Positions 1 through 10,259 are shown, counted from the stretch's first letter. The stretch is DNA of 64,000 nucleotides from Planctomycetota bacterium (GCA_008501825.1 QQUA01000022.1:149225-213224), one strand, 5' to 3'. Numbers and translations: made by a program. Notes: a model not told the origin generated them from the sequence alone.

Positions 1-63
1 CCTCCGCCCGGGGAGCTTGCCAGCAAGAAATCCCGGTGAAGAGCAGGTATTGAAAAATAAGAT

Positions 64-1137
64 TCATTCCTTTTTCACTTCCAAGACTTCAACATCCTTC
101 AAGGAGAACTTCATCTCCTCCCATTTCGCCCCGTACAAGACTTCCAAGGAAATCTTGGTCTCGGCATCAGGAGCCTGAGGCAGAGTCCAATCATAAGTGC
201 TGACTTGTTGGTTTTGATCCAATCCAAAGGAACGAACGTCGGCCGGCTCCTCTCCTTGATTCACCTTGCAGTCGAATACGGTAAAAGGAGGTGCGATCAC
301 TCGAGTATGAAGAACCGGATAGCTTCGAGCCTGCAGAGTGGCGCGCATTCCCGCTTCGGCCAAAGCGGCATCCTCGATCTCCGATTTCTCCTTTTTTCCC
401 TTCAGTCCCTTCAAGATCACTTCCGTCGTTTGATTCTCCCCTTTGTTCCGAACCGTAATCCGCAATTGACTTTCCTTGGCCATCTTGGCTTCGCTCTTGC
501 CGATCGTTCCTTGCCAACCGCGAGGCCCGCCACGGGCCCACCAGAATTGCCGGTGGACATCTCCCTCCCAATCGACGTCCACGATTTCCACTTCCTCGGA
601 AGGAATGAACTCGAAATCCAGAACGGAAACTTCGGAAAGCCAACTTTCCACGGTGACCTTGGCCTTCTTCAAAGTGGAATGTTTGATTTTCTTGGCCTTC
701 TTGCCGGCCTGAGGTTTCAAAAGCAAGGTTTCCCGGGTCCCGCCGATCAATATGGGGATTTTGCCTTGGACCAAATTCAAGACCTTGGCAGGTCGCTTGT
801 CCTCCAGGATTTGAAAACTGGCCTGGAAACCGTGGTCGGGATTGTCGAACAATCCGCGGTAGATTTCCTTGTGCTCGCTTTCGAAACGAAATGGATTTTT
901 ATAAGCAGAAGCCTTCTTGCCATTCACCCTCAGCTTTTCCACCGCCACCAAACCTTTGGCCACGGCGGCATCAGCCCGCTCGCCCAGGAAATGCAGCTTC
1001 ACCTCTAAAATCGGCATCTTCCGGCCGTTCAAGGTCATGGAATCGCGCTGGAAGCTAAGCGAAACTTCCGGGTCTTGAGGAGCCAGCAGGCCGAGGATCA
1101 GGCTTGCGGTTGCAAGGGAGGCATGAAGGAGGTGCAT
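64..1137 (-). CDS. Secreted protein of unknown function
   Basis: The 357-residue product starts with a hydrophobic, signal-peptide-like N terminus (residues 1-20, ending near LLAPQD). The rest is soluble and rich in Lys and Glu, with a beta-strand-like pattern and no membrane segment after the signal. I recognise no catalytic motif or family. The gene is divergent from the PepSY gene, with 38 bases between the two start codons, so they may share a control region. ATG start; no clear Shine-Dalgarno sequence. Function unknown; probably periplasmic. Confidence 0.75.
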   Translation of the reverse strand: MHLLHASLATASLILGLLAPQDPEVSLSFQRDSMTLNGRKMPILEVKLHFLGERADAAVAKGLVAVEKLRVNGKKASAYKNPFRFESEHKEIYRGLFDNPDHGFQASFQILEDKRPAKVLNLVQGKIPILIGGTRETLLLKPQAGKKAKKIKHSTLKKAKVTVESWLSEVSVLDFEFIPSEEVEIVDVDWEGDVHRQFWWARGGPRGWQGTIGKSEAKMAKESQLRITVRNKGENQTTEVILKGLKGKKEKSEIEDAALAEAGMRATLQARSYPVLHTRVIAPPFTVFDCKVNQGEEPADVRSFGLDQNQQVSTYDWTLPQAPDAETKISLEVLYGAKWEEMKFSLKDVEVLEVKKE

Positions 1138-1175
1138 TGCGGTACTCGGAAGGAAGGGAAGTCCATCCTATCCTG

Positions 1176-1952
1176 ATGGCGACCATGAAGAACCGTTCTC
1201 CACGAGCAAGGTCCTTTTTTCGTCGTTGGCATCGCCGGATTTCGACCCTGATCGGTTTGCAGTTGCTGGCTTGGACCGCCAGTGGCTTGGTCTTCACCTT
1301 GAGGCCGATTGAAGAAATCCGAGGTGAACACCTGCTTGCCGAAAGCCCGGAACCGACCCCGGTCCCGGTCTCCACCCTATTCCCCATTTCTCGCCTTTGG
1401 GAACAAAACCAACTTCCTCCACAAGCCGCCGCTTTGAAGTGGCAACGAAATCGCTGGACCTGGGAGCTGGATCCATCCGAGAGCTTGTTCGACGCTCAAA
1501 GCGGCGAGAGCCTTCCACTAATGGATCAGGATGAGGCCGTCGCAACCGCTCGCCGTTTGTTGAAGAAGCCGGGCAAGGTGATCGCCACCGAATACATCTC
1601 CGAATCTCCCAAGAAAGGAGATTTCCGTGGCGGCAAGGTGCCGGCTTGGAGGATCGAGTTCGATCAGCCGGAAAACGTCCATCTTTACTTGGACGCCCGA
1701 AGCGGGCAAAAACGGAGTCTCCGTACCCGAGCCTGGCGTCGCTTCGACTTTTTCTGGGGCCTGCACATCATGGATTGGCGCCAAAGAGAAGACTTTCACC
1801 ACCCGTTATTAATCGCCGCCGCCGGGTTCGGTTTGCTCAGTTCCATATCGGGTTTGGCCTTGGCTTGGCTGGTCTATCGCAAACGCCTCCGCGAACTCAG
1901 CTTGCGTTCTTCAGACGAAGCTGGAAAAGCATCCCCCGGATTTGGACCCTGA
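1176..1952 (+). CDS. PepSY-domain membrane protein
   Basis: The product is about 258 residues from ATG 1176; the frame is open back to a TTG at 1104, but that overlaps the divergent gene. A basic N terminus is followed by a first membrane segment (about residues 20-40, RISTLIGLQLLAWTASGLVF). A periplasmic PepSY-like region follows, with WRIEF and VHLYLDARSG in its C-terminal part. A conserved-looking FFWGLHIMDW and a second membrane helix near residues 210-235 come next. This is the layout of PepSY-associated membrane proteins, some of which occur with iron reductases or TonB systems. No such partner is adjacent, so the exact role is unknown. Confidence 0.7.
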   Translation: MATMKNRSPRARSFFRRWHRRISTLIGLQLLAWTASGLVFTLRPIEEIRGEHLLAESPEPTPVPVSTLFPISRLWEQNQLPPQAAALKWQRNRWTWELDPSESLFDAQSGESLPLMDQDEAVATARRLLKKPGKVIATEYISESPKKGDFRGGKVPAWRIEFDQPENVHLYLDARSGQKRSLRTRAWRRFDFFWGLHIMDWRQREDFHHPLLIAAAGFGLLSSISGLALAWLVYRKRLRELSLRSSDEAGKASPGFGP

Positions 1953-2019
1953 GTTAAGCTGAACCCTCCCCCTCCGGGCATCCTTCCCCCCATCCTTCAC
2001 CCACCCTCCCGGCGAAGGC

Positions 2020-5000
2020 GTGATTCCTACCGACGACGCTCGAACTTGGAAAGCAAGGCGGCGAAGCAAGTCGCACATTTGGGCATTGGTTTTGCTTTGC
2101 TGTGCCGTCCCTCTTTCGGCGAATTCCTGGCCGAAAGCGGCTCCTTCCACCTCTTGGCAGCAAGCTGCGCAGCAGGAGGAATTGGATTTCGGAAAGCAAA
2201 TCCGACCGCTGCTGGAAAAATATTGTTTTGACTGCCACGGAGAGCAAAAACAAAAGGCTCAGGTTCGGGTAGACAATCTGAACCCTGACATGATCGGAGG
2301 TTCGGACGCCGGAGCATGGAACCACGTGCTGGACATGATCCAAAGTGGCGACATGCCGCCGGGGAAGGCGGCCCAACCGGAGGATAAAGAAAGGCGCTTG
2401 CTGGTCGCTTGGCTGACCACCTCCTTGAAGAAAGCGGCGGAAGCCAAGAAGACCAGCCACCGTTCAGTGATTCGTCGCTTGAACAAGGAGCAGTACAGCT
2501 ACACCTTGCAAGATCTATTGGGCGTTTCGGTGGATTTCGGCCGCTTGCTTCCGGATGACGGCAAGTCGGAAATGGGTTTCCGAAACAATGGAGAAGTCTT
2601 GCAGGCCTCTCCTTTGCACATTGAGTATTACCAAACCATCGCCAGGGAAGCCCTGAACCAAGCCATCGTTATCGGCGAAGCTCCCGAACCGACCTGGTAT
2701 CGGGTCCGCTTCGGCAAAGGGATCGGCAAAGGCAAGGTCGCCGGCCGCACCGGCGGTTATCAGTCGGTGCCTTTGAACCCGGAAGATTTCACCATCGAGA
2801 TCCTGGACGCTCAGGGCCAACCCAAGGTCGGGGCCGACGCCGATCAACAAGCGGCGTTGGACGCCATCAAGCGGCGCATCAGCATCGGTTTGCGAGGCTC
2901 CTCCCAAAGCCGGTTTCGATCGGTAGAGGACGGAATCATTCTGTATTCGGCCTTGCCCCACAAGGAAAAGGTGCCGAAATCCTGGCAAGGCCCCTCGCCG
3001 AATTTGAAACTGGAAATGCAGCGCTGCTTCCCGGAAACCGGCGACTTCCTGTTCCGGGTAACCGCATCCCGGGGATATTTGGTGGATAGCCAGGAACGTC
3101 TCCTTATTGAAATCGAGGATCCGACTCCCTTGGCTGCTTATGACTCCGTTTCTGAAAAGTTGGTGGTAGCCCCGGAGGCGAAAATCTTCGCCGCCACGGA
3201 AAGTCAGAATCGGAAGAACCTGATCTTGCAAGAAAATCGCTTGCTGGCTGAAGATCTTCCGAAGGAGTGTTCGGCGGAATTTTCTTTGCAGCTCCAGGAA
3301 GCCGGTTATTTCCAATTTGATTTGGTTCACCCGCCGGCATCGCCGGACGCCATGCCCTCGGTGCGGCTGCACTTGCAAAATCTGCACCTGGACCAGCGCT
3401 TGGAGATCGCCGAGGCCGAGCAAAAACAACCGCAACTGACCACTGCCTTGGGAGCGGCTTACATTCCGGCTGGGAAACACAAACTTCGAGTCGGCGGGCC
3501 CTTTTTCGTCGGCTTCAGTCACTTGATCCTGACGCCGGTTTCCGAAGATCATCCTTCGGTGGCTCCACTCACGGCCAAAAGCGAGGCTTTGGCCGAACAA
3601 GTGGCGAAATTGACCCCCTCGCTTCGGGCCTATGCCGGCACGCGAACCGATGACGGCATGGATTACGCCTCCTTCGGCCTTTCTCAGGTCGTTGAAGCAC
3701 CGCTTGGAAAAGCCCAAACCTACACCTTCCGCGGCCGCCTGGAAAATTTGCCCATTCCGGAGCCGGAATCCGGCGACACCGAAATCCTTTCCGGCTTTCT
3801 ACTGCTCGGCATCTGGAATCACCACTTGGTGAAATCGTCCAAAGAGCCGGGCCCTCCGATCCTGGTGCAAGGATTGGAGTTTCAGGCCCCTTATCACGAA
3901 TCCTGGCCTCCGGCTTCCCACCGCAGCATCTTCTTCGACTCGCCACAGCGGCAAGACTTGCCCACTTACACCCGGCAAGTCGTGACCGCCTTCATGGAAA
4001 AGGCTTTCCGCCGCCAGGTGCAAAAGCGAGAGGTGGATCGCTATATGGAATTCTGGCAGGAGATTCGCCACGATTATGAACACTATGAGCAAGGCGTTCG
4101 AGAAATCTTGGTCGCCATCCTTTGCTCGCCACACTTCTTGTTCATGGTCGAACCTTCCCCCGAAGGTCAGGGCAAGGCTCCCCTTCCACAAGAAGCCTTG
4201 GCCACTCGCTTGGCCTATTTTCTGTGGAATTCTCCCCCGGACGGGATTTTGCGCAACTTGGCCCGCTCCGGTGCGCTGGCTGAGGAGCTGGAGTCTCAAG
4301 TCGACCGCATGTTGGAGGACCCCAAGGCCTGGCGGTTCGTCCGCAGCTTCGCCAGCCAATGGCTGCGCCTGGATCGACATGCTTTGATGACGGTCAACGT
4401 CGATCTTTATCCCCAATACACCCGCTTCGTCAAACAGGACATGGCGGAAGAGACTTATCATTTCCTTCATCAATTGCTGCAACGAGACCTCAGCATCTAT
4501 CAGATGATTGATTCAGATTTCGCCATGCTGAATCAAAACTTGGCGGAGTTCTATGGCATCGAAGGCGTAAAAGGAAACCAGTTCCGGCCGGTGGCCATTC
4601 GCCCGGAACAAGGCCGCGGCGGCCTTCTGTCCCAGGGTGCTTTTCTTACCGGCCATTCCGACGGAAGCCAAGCTCACCCGATCAAACGGGCGGTTTGGTT
4701 GAAAGAAAAAATCCTCGGCGATCCGCCTCCTCCGCCGCCGCCGAATGTTCCTTCTTTAGATCCGGAAACTCCGGGATTCGAAAAGCTGACTTTGAAGGAA
4801 CAACTGGAAGCCCACCGCGATCACCCCTCTTGCTTTGATTGCCATCGGGGACTCGATCCCTACGGGATCGTGTTTGAGCGCTACAATGCGGTGGGCCTCC
4901 TTCAAAACGAACGGAAAGGACGGCCGGTGGACACGGCCACCGTCCTCCCTGACGGAACGCCGATTCAAGGCGTGATGGAAATGAAGAGCTACCTCCTCCA

Positions 5001-5187
5001 CCAAGGCTCCGACGCCTTCGCCGGATCCGTGATCGAACATCTGTTCGCCTACGCCTTGGGACGGGACATCCATTTCTCCGATGAGGAAGAGCTCCAGCAA
5101 ATCCTCGAGCGAGTTCGAAGCGAAGATTACAAGATGCGCTCGGTCATTCGGGCCATCGTGACCAGCCCCTCCTTTACTCACCGTTGA
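2020..5187 (+). CDS. Planctomycete-type cytochrome protein, DUF1587/1595/1592/1588/1585 architecture
   Basis: This 1055-residue exported protein has a signal sequence (about residues 15-35) and a c-type heme motif CFDCH (C69, C72, H73). A DUF1587-like block follows at about 149-213 (VIRRLNKEQYSYTLQDLLGV), then a beta-rich middle. DUF1595-, DUF1592- and DUF1588-like blocks cover about 645-970, with a second heme motif CFDCH (C938, C941, H942) followed by RGLDPYG. A DUF1585-like end starts near 980. A run of seven prolines lies just before the second heme. The start is a GTG; no better start precedes the signal sequence. The DUF1552 gene follows after 11 bases, the usual pairing in Planctomycetota, Verrucomicrobiota and Acidobacteriota. 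The biochemical role of the family is not established. Confidence 0.9.
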   Translation: MIPTDDARTWKARRRSKSHIWALVLLCCAVPLSANSWPKAAPSTSWQQAAQQEELDFGKQIRPLLEKYCFDCHGEQKQKAQVRVDNLNPDMIGGSDAGAWNHVLDMIQSGDMPPGKAAQPEDKERRLLVAWLTTSLKKAAEAKKTSHRSVIRRLNKEQYSYTLQDLLGVSVDFGRLLPDDGKSEMGFRNNGEVLQASPLHIEYYQTIAREALNQAIVIGEAPEPTWYRVRFGKGIGKGKVAGRTGGYQSVPLNPEDFTIEILDAQGQPKVGADADQQAALDAIKRRISIGLRGSSQSRFRSVEDGIILYSALPHKEKVPKSWQGPSPNLKLEMQRCFPETGDFLFRVTASRGYLVDSQERLLIEIEDPTPLAAYDSVSEKLVVAPEAKIFAATESQNRKNLILQENRLLAEDLPKECSAEFSLQLQEAGYFQFDLVHPPASPDAMPSVRLHLQNLHLDQRLEIAEAEQKQPQLTTALGAAYIPAGKHKLRVGGPFFVGFSHLILTPVSEDHPSVAPLTAKSEALAEQVAKLTPSLRAYAGTRTDDGMDYASFGLSQVVEAPLGKAQTYTFRGRLENLPIPEPESGDTEILSGFLLLGIWNHHLVKSSKEPGPPILVQGLEFQAPYHESWPPASHRSIFFDSPQRQDLPTYTRQVVTAFMEKAFRRQVQKREVDRYMEFWQEIRHDYEHYEQGVREILVAILCSPHFLFMVEPSPEGQGKAPLPQEALATRLAYFLWNSPPDGILRNLARSGALAEELESQVDRMLEDPKAWRFVRSFASQWLRLDRHALMTVNVDLYPQYTRFVKQDMAEETYHFLHQLLQRDLSIYQMIDSDFAMLNQNLAEFYGIEGVKGNQFRPVAIRPEQGRGGLLSQGAFLTGHSDGSQAHPIKRAVWLKEKILGDPPPPPPPNVPSLDPETPGFEKLTLKEQLEAHRDHPSCFDCHRGLDPYGIVFERYNAVGLLQNERKGRPVDTATVLPDGTPIQGVMEMKSYLLHQGSDAFAGSVIEHLFAYALGRDIHFSDEEELQQILERVRSEDYKMRSVIRAIVTSPSFTHR

Positions 5188-5198
5188 TCGCCTGAATC

Positions 5199-6542
5199 AT
5201 GAGCCCGAAATCCTGGCAACTCGATCGTCGCAGCTTCCTTCGGGGAATGGGCGTGGTTTGCGCCCTGCCCTATTTGGAGGCGATGTCCTGGGCTCAGCCG
5301 GCCCGCTCGCAACCGGCTCCGAAACGACTTTGTTTCGTGTATTTCCCCAATGGTTGCAGCTTGCCAAACGCGAACAACAAGGAATACGCCCAATGGCGGT
5401 GGTTCCCGAAGGGTGAAGGCCGGGATTTTGAATTCACCAACGTCCTCTCCTCTTTGGAACCCTATCGCCAAGATTTGTCGATCTTCGGTGGCTTGAGCCA
5501 CCCGTTGAGCCGAGAACTGCTCGGCCACTTGGCTGGGGACACCTATTTGACCGCCGGTGACTTGCGCGGCGACCAATACATGAATGCCATCTCGGTGGAC
5601 CAAGTCGCCGCTCATCATCTGAAAAAGCACACTCGCTATCCGAGCCTGGTGCTGTCTGGGGACGGCGGCGTCGGTTACAAGTCCCGGGTTTCCACTTTAT
5701 CCTTCGATCCCAACGGCAAGCCGATCCCGTCGGAGCACCGCCACCGGGAAATTTTTGAACGCTACTTCTCCCCTGACGGCGGCGCCGGCAGCGAGCAACG
5801 GCGGCGCAGCTTGCGAGAAGGGAAAAAGATCGTCGATTTGGTTCTGGAAGACAGCAAGAATCTGCATCAGCGTCTGGGCCAAAACGACCAGGCCAAGATG
5901 GAAGAGTTTTTAAGTTCCCTGAACACGGTGGAAGAGCAAGTCCGGCGCAACGAAGCCTGGCTGGACGTGCCCATGAAGCCCTTCAACGCCGATCATCTGC
6001 AACTGGATCCGGATCCGCGAGTGGATCCCAAAGCCTATATTCGCACCACTTTCGATCTCATGGTGCTGGGTCTCCAAACCGACCTCACGCGCGTCATGAC
6101 TTACATGATCGCTCGAGAGGACGGCATGGGTTTCGGGGACAACTTCCCCAACTTGGCCCTTGGGATCAAAAAGGGACACCACACCATCAGCCACGACAAC
6201 GCCACCGGCCACTGGACCGAATGGGGTCGTTACGACCAATGGCTGGCGGAACAATTCACCTATTTCGTCGACCGGATGAAACAGACCGAGGACGAACACG
6301 GGTCGTTACTGGATCACAGCCTGGTGTTGTACGGAAGTGCTTGCAGCACGACTCACAACGCCCGCAACTATCCCTTGGTTTTGGCCGGGGGTTCCAAACT
6401 CGGAGTCCGACACGGTCGCTACACCGTCTACGATGCGTCGGTTCCGTTCAGCAACCTGCTGTTGACCTTACTGCACGGAGTCGGCGTGAAAGCCGACTCC
6501 TTTGCAGACAGTACCGGTCCTTTGCCGGACTTTTGGGCTTAA
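5199..6542 (+). CDS. DUF1552 Tat-exported protein
   Basis: The 447-residue product has an N-terminal twin-arginine motif (DRRSFLRG, residues 9-16) followed by a short hydrophobic stretch, so export by the Tat system is likely. The body fits the DUF1552 family: YFPNGC near residue 50, GLSHPL, and a C-terminal segment with VLYGSACSTTHNARNYPLVLAGG. It lies 11 bases downstream of the DUF1592-type cytochrome gene, a conserved two-gene unit. The family resembles alkaline-phosphatase-superfamily DUF1501 proteins, but no activity is proven. ATG start at 5199. Confidence 0.9.
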   Translation: MSPKSWQLDRRSFLRGMGVVCALPYLEAMSWAQPARSQPAPKRLCFVYFPNGCSLPNANNKEYAQWRWFPKGEGRDFEFTNVLSSLEPYRQDLSIFGGLSHPLSRELLGHLAGDTYLTAGDLRGDQYMNAISVDQVAAHHLKKHTRYPSLVLSGDGGVGYKSRVSTLSFDPNGKPIPSEHRHREIFERYFSPDGGAGSEQRRRSLREGKKIVDLVLEDSKNLHQRLGQNDQAKMEEFLSSLNTVEEQVRRNEAWLDVPMKPFNADHLQLDPDPRVDPKAYIRTTFDLMVLGLQTDLTRVMTYMIAREDGMGFGDNFPNLALGIKKGHHTISHDNATGHWTEWGRYDQWLAEQFTYFVDRMKQTEDEHGSLLDHSLVLYGSACSTTHNARNYPLVLAGGSKLGVRHGRYTVYDASVPFSNLLLTLLHGVGVKADSFADSTGPLPDFWA

Positions 6543-6555
6543 GCCGCTCTTGGCA

Positions 6556-8022
6556 TTAAGGCAACAGAGCGTGCACTTCTTGGGCCGCCCGTTCGCCGGC
6601 TCGAACCGCTCCGTCCAAATAACCGCACCAAACCGTGGAGGACTCGGTGCCGGCCCAATGGATCGGGCCGACCGGTTGCCGGAGCGCCGGCCCGAAAGCG
6701 GTCAACAAGCCCGGTTCCAGCGGCGTAACACAGCCTTCGGTCAACGGGTCCAAGCCCCAGGAGTACTCGTGGTAATCGATGGCGTTATACGCTTCCGGAC
6801 CGAAGAAATCGGCGAAGGAACGCAACACCAATCGGCGGCGTAAGGCTTTGGTCGGCGGCCGATTGCTGCCTTCCAAAATCGGGAATCCACCGAGAATGCC
6901 GGGGCTGCCCGACGGCGGGCTGTTATCCCAAGCCAAAACGATGAACTGATTATCGGAATAAGCGATACCGTTGCGACCTTGTTGGCGCCAAAACGGCGTG
7001 TTGTACACCGCGAAGTATTTGTCGCCCTGGCCGGTACTCCAAAGTTTCTGCAAGTTGGCCCGGTCGCTGGGTAAGTTGGGGAAGAAGCGAATCCGGTCGG
7101 CGTCCTTCGGCATCATGGCCACGATGACCTTCTTCGCACCAATCAAGCGGCCGCCGCCGAAATGAATCAAAGCGCCGCGATCGTCCCAAAGAATGCCTTC
7201 GACTTCGGCGTTCAATTCCACTTGCTGGCCAAGGCGGTTGGCCAATTCGAGGGAAATCACCTGCGTACCGCCGACCACCCGCCAACGCTGGGCTTTCTCG
7301 GACATGGTATTGAAGTTGGTGCCACTATGGACGTAGAACAAAAACCACAGCAGCGAAACTCGCCTTGCCGGCCCGCCGAAGTCCACTTGGACGGTGAAGT
7401 CGATCAAGGATTTGGCCGCGTCGGTGGCCATGTTGGCGTTCATCCAATCCTGGACCGTCATGGCGTCCCACTGGCTGGCTTGGGCGGCGTCCCAGGGATT
7501 GTTCAGCGGCACGGTTTGAGCCATTTGGTCGATTCGCTGAATGGCCTGCCAATAGTCGAGCAATTCCACCGCGTTTAGGGTTTCGCTGGTGTCGTTGACC
7601 GGAGCGCCGATGTTGTAGGTCGGAAAGCGATCGATATTCAAAGAGGCCATCAGGTTCAAGACCGCATCCTGGGTCGGCCCGACCCACTGACCCCCTAATT
7701 CGACTACGCCGCCACCGGCGGTTGCGGCATTGAGGGTCCGGCCACCGACTCGGTCGCGGACTTCCAGAACTTTGACTCGGTGATTACCCAGTTGGTTAAG
7801 AGCAGAAGCCGCGGTCAAACCGGAGAGGCCGCCGCCAATGATGACCGCGTCGTAAACCTGTTCCGGCGGGCGGCGAAAATCCAGGTGCTGAGGCAGGTCT
7901 TTGGCTTCCGTCTGAGGCCTGGCCCAGGCCCGGGTTCCCAACCAAGATGCACTGATCGCCGCGCCGCTCCAGCGCAAAAAACTGCGGCGATCGAAGGAAG
8001 ATTGATCGGAGTTGGAGCTCAT
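6556..8022 (-). CDS. Flavin monoamine oxidase family protein (Tat-exported)
   Basis: The product is 488 residues from ATG 8022; a longer frame reaches a TTG at 8112 but adds nothing recognisable. A Tat-like signal RRSFLRW is followed by a Rossmann FAD motif (AVIIGGGLSGLTAAS). The second dinucleotide-binding segment is VKVLEVRDRVGGRT, and the C-terminal FAD segment IHWAGTESSTVWCGYLDGAVRAGERAA is intact. These are the hallmarks of FAD-dependent amine oxidases that oxidatively deaminate primary or secondary amines. The substrate cannot be read from sequence. A second, diverged paralogue is at 35007-36404. It is convergent with the DUF1552 gene. Confidence 0.88.
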   Translation of the reverse strand: MSSNSDQSSFDRRSFLRWSGAAISASWLGTRAWARPQTEAKDLPQHLDFRRPPEQVYDAVIIGGGLSGLTAASALNQLGNHRVKVLEVRDRVGGRTLNAATAGGGVVELGGQWVGPTQDAVLNLMASLNIDRFPTYNIGAPVNDTSETLNAVELLDYWQAIQRIDQMAQTVPLNNPWDAAQASQWDAMTVQDWMNANMATDAAKSLIDFTVQVDFGGPARRVSLLWFLFYVHSGTNFNTMSEKAQRWRVVGGTQVISLELANRLGQQVELNAEVEGILWDDRGALIHFGGGRLIGAKKVIVAMMPKDADRIRFFPNLPSDRANLQKLWSTGQGDKYFAVYNTPFWRQQGRNGIAYSDNQFIVLAWDNSPPSGSPGILGGFPILEGSNRPPTKALRRRLVLRSFADFFGPEAYNAIDYHEYSWGLDPLTEGCVTPLEPGLLTAFGPALRQPVGPIHWAGTESSTVWCGYLDGAVRAGERAAQEVHALLP

Positions 8023-8151
8023 GCAAGCAAGCTTAGTCCTGAAAAGAGGGCCAAATTCAGCCTCCAACAGAAAAATCGACCGGCTGGTACCGAGAGTTAC
8101 AGCCGGATACAAGCGGATACAAAACTTTCTTTCCGCCTAGGGAATCAGGCC

Positions 8152-10239
8152 TTACCGAACTTGAAATCCAAGGATCCCGTATTCCCCGGCGCTCAGGAAC
8201 ATGGAAGCCGATTTCATGAAATGGGTGGACCGGCCGAATCCGCGGCCGAAGTCCTCACTTTGCCAAAGGGGCCCGGGGATGCCGACTTGATGAATTTGAA
8301 GACGACCTCCGCTGCCGATCCAGTAGCGGTCCTTTGGAATTTGGCGGACGCCGTCGATCGCCTCCTGAGAGACCGAACGCCGGCCGATTTCGGGAAAGGC
8401 ACCGTTTTCAAAGGCCCGAAGAGATAGGGAACCGTCTCGATGACCTAAGAGGAGTTGCGGCCGGGTATGACGATTTCGAAACTCCACGGTGGTGTAGCCT
8501 CCTGATTCCATGGCTTCCAATTGGCGGGTGATGCCGTCATAGATGTATAAATCGCCTCCTTCAACTATTGCCGCCATCTCCAAACTGCCGTCGCCGTCCA
8601 AATCGCCGGTGGTCAGATCAGAAATGGAACCCCAGTAATCGCCCATTTGCAAGGAATGCCATTCCTCATTGCCGGTGGCATAGTCGTACACGTACAGGAA
8701 AACGCCGGGAGCTCCAGTGGTGGTTCGGCGAACGCCGCCGAGGATTTCCATGGCGCCGTCTCCGTCGACGTCGACCGCATCCAGCGAAGTAAAGGAACTG
8801 CCGCTGGGATTCCCATTTTGACTCCATTGCAGATGGAATTGGTTTTGAGCATCAAAGTCGTAGATTTCGATCAAGCCGTCGTAGAGCCGATCGCAACCCA
8901 CCAGAATTTCGAAATCGCCGTCCTGATCTACGTCTCGAAGCGTCAAGGCCTGGATGCCCTCAAAGGAAAACCCGCCTCCGACTTGGTCGGACATGCCGCG
9001 CAAGCTGAGGTCCTGGCCATCAAAGACCAGGATCCGACCGCTGCCGTAGCCGGCATCCGATTCCCGACTGACAGCGACCCACTCCTCGGTGCCGTCGCCG
9101 TCCAAATCGCCGGGAAGCGGCCCCAAAAATGGTCCGTCCAAATGCACACTGCTCCAAGTCAATACCTGGCTTGCCCAATCTCCCACGTGCAGGTGATCGG
9201 CTCCGGTGCTGGTCGCCCCAGCCCCCCAAAGGACTTCGTTTTTACCGTCTCCATCCAGATCTGCCACCGCGATGTCGGTAGTTCCGTGATCTGGATTGGA
9301 AATGGACCATTCCAAACTCAAATCGTTTCCGTCAAAACCTTGAATGTCGCCCCACTGACCGTCGCCCAGGAGGACTTCAACCTGTCCATCCCCATCTACA
9401 TCGGCCAAAGCTATGGCGCCATTGTCAAAGTTAGGAATAGACCATTTTCCCCATTGCTGGTCCACATCAAATGCATATACCCGATCCCATTCCTCCATCG
9501 CCACAATCTCAGCCATGCCGTCACCGTCGAGATCCGCAGCTTCGACTTCCACTCCGAATCCATTGGGGTATTGCCATTGCAGGCTTTGGCTCGTCGCATC
9601 CACCACCGCTCCAGAAGTGGTGGCGATTTCGAGGCTCGGGTCCAGGTCCATTTGCGCAACCACCACGTCTCGGCCGCCGGCACCGGCAAATTGCCATCGC
9701 AATTGACCGTCTCCCGAGTAGACATAGAGGTTTTGCTGATCGCAAAGCACGACTTCCTCCGAACCGTCCCCTTGAAGGTCGGCCAAAGCCATGCCCAAGG
9801 GAAGAGAAGAGGAAGCGGCACTTTGGAATTCACCGAGTTCCTGCCAATTTTCTTGGGAATACAACAGGACTCTTCCGGTACCTTCCAGGACCACGACTTC
9901 TTTGCGGCCGTCCCCGTCCAAATCTCCTGTGAGTAGCCGGTCGATGCCTCCTTCATAGAGCGGACTGAAATACCGCTGCCGAAATTCGTTCCGGCTCGAA
10001 TCCCAAGTCAGTACCTGCCAAAAATCATTTGCGCCAAAGGTGCCCAGGGAACCGCCGCAATAGATTTCCGGGCTCCCGTTGCGAAACGCCACCTCCAAAT
10101 TGCTGAGACCGATTCCTTGACCATAAGAACCGAAGGCCCACTGCTGCTGGATTTCCGGAGTTTGAGTTTGGCCGGAAGCTCCTGCGGTCAAGGAGATCAG
10201 CAGGAACGGAACAAGGATGAACCGGAAGTCAAGTTTCAT
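8152..10239 (-). CDS. Secreted FG-GAP/VCBS repeat protein
   Basis: The 695-residue product has a signal peptide (residues 1-23) followed by many repeats built round the calcium-binding motif DxDGDGxxE (for example DLDGDGRKEVV, DVDGDGQVEVL, DLDGDGKNEVL). These are FG-GAP/VCBS-type blades of one or more beta-propellers. No catalytic domain or C-terminal anchor is seen. Such proteins are usually extracellular and structural or adhesive. The gene follows the GNAT gene on the same strand after 20 bases. It lacks the shared C-terminal domain seen in the FG-GAP genes at 27.8-31.3 kb. Confidence 0.85.
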   Translation of the reverse strand: MKLDFRFILVPFLLISLTAGASGQTQTPEIQQQWAFGSYGQGIGLSNLEVAFRNGSPEIYCGGSLGTFGANDFWQVLTWDSSRNEFRQRYFSPLYEGGIDRLLTGDLDGDGRKEVVVLEGTGRVLLYSQENWQELGEFQSAASSSLPLGMALADLQGDGSEEVVLCDQQNLYVYSGDGQLRWQFAGAGGRDVVVAQMDLDPSLEIATTSGAVVDATSQSLQWQYPNGFGVEVEAADLDGDGMAEIVAMEEWDRVYAFDVDQQWGKWSIPNFDNGAIALADVDGDGQVEVLLGDGQWGDIQGFDGNDLSLEWSISNPDHGTTDIAVADLDGDGKNEVLWGAGATSTGADHLHVGDWASQVLTWSSVHLDGPFLGPLPGDLDGDGTEEWVAVSRESDAGYGSGRILVFDGQDLSLRGMSDQVGGGFSFEGIQALTLRDVDQDGDFEILVGCDRLYDGLIEIYDFDAQNQFHLQWSQNGNPSGSSFTSLDAVDVDGDGAMEILGGVRRTTTGAPGVFLYVYDYATGNEEWHSLQMGDYWGSISDLTTGDLDGDGSLEMAAIVEGGDLYIYDGITRQLEAMESGGYTTVEFRNRHTRPQLLLGHRDGSLSLRAFENGAFPEIGRRSVSQEAIDGVRQIPKDRYWIGSGGRLQIHQVGIPGPLWQSEDFGRGFGRSTHFMKSASMFLSAGEYGILGFQVR

Positions 10240-10259
10240 GAGGATTGGGGCAAGGGGCC

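Noticed and set aside
1..39. Plus-strand frame ending PPGELASKKSR at TGA, perhaps the tail of a gene entering from the left
   Set aside because: Too short to tell from chance; another frame also stops nearby.
205..1008. Long plus-strand open frame opposite the first gene
   Set aside because: Shadow of the minus-strand secreted protein; no signal, no motif, opposite-strand codon artefact.
2515..3717. 400-codon minus-strand open frame inside the DUF1592 gene
   Set aside because: Lies wholly within a well-supported gene and encodes no recognisable domain.
8647..9936. 429-codon plus-strand open frame opposite the FG-GAP gene
   Set aside because: Antisense to a clear repeat protein; its apparent regularity mirrors the FG-GAP repeats.
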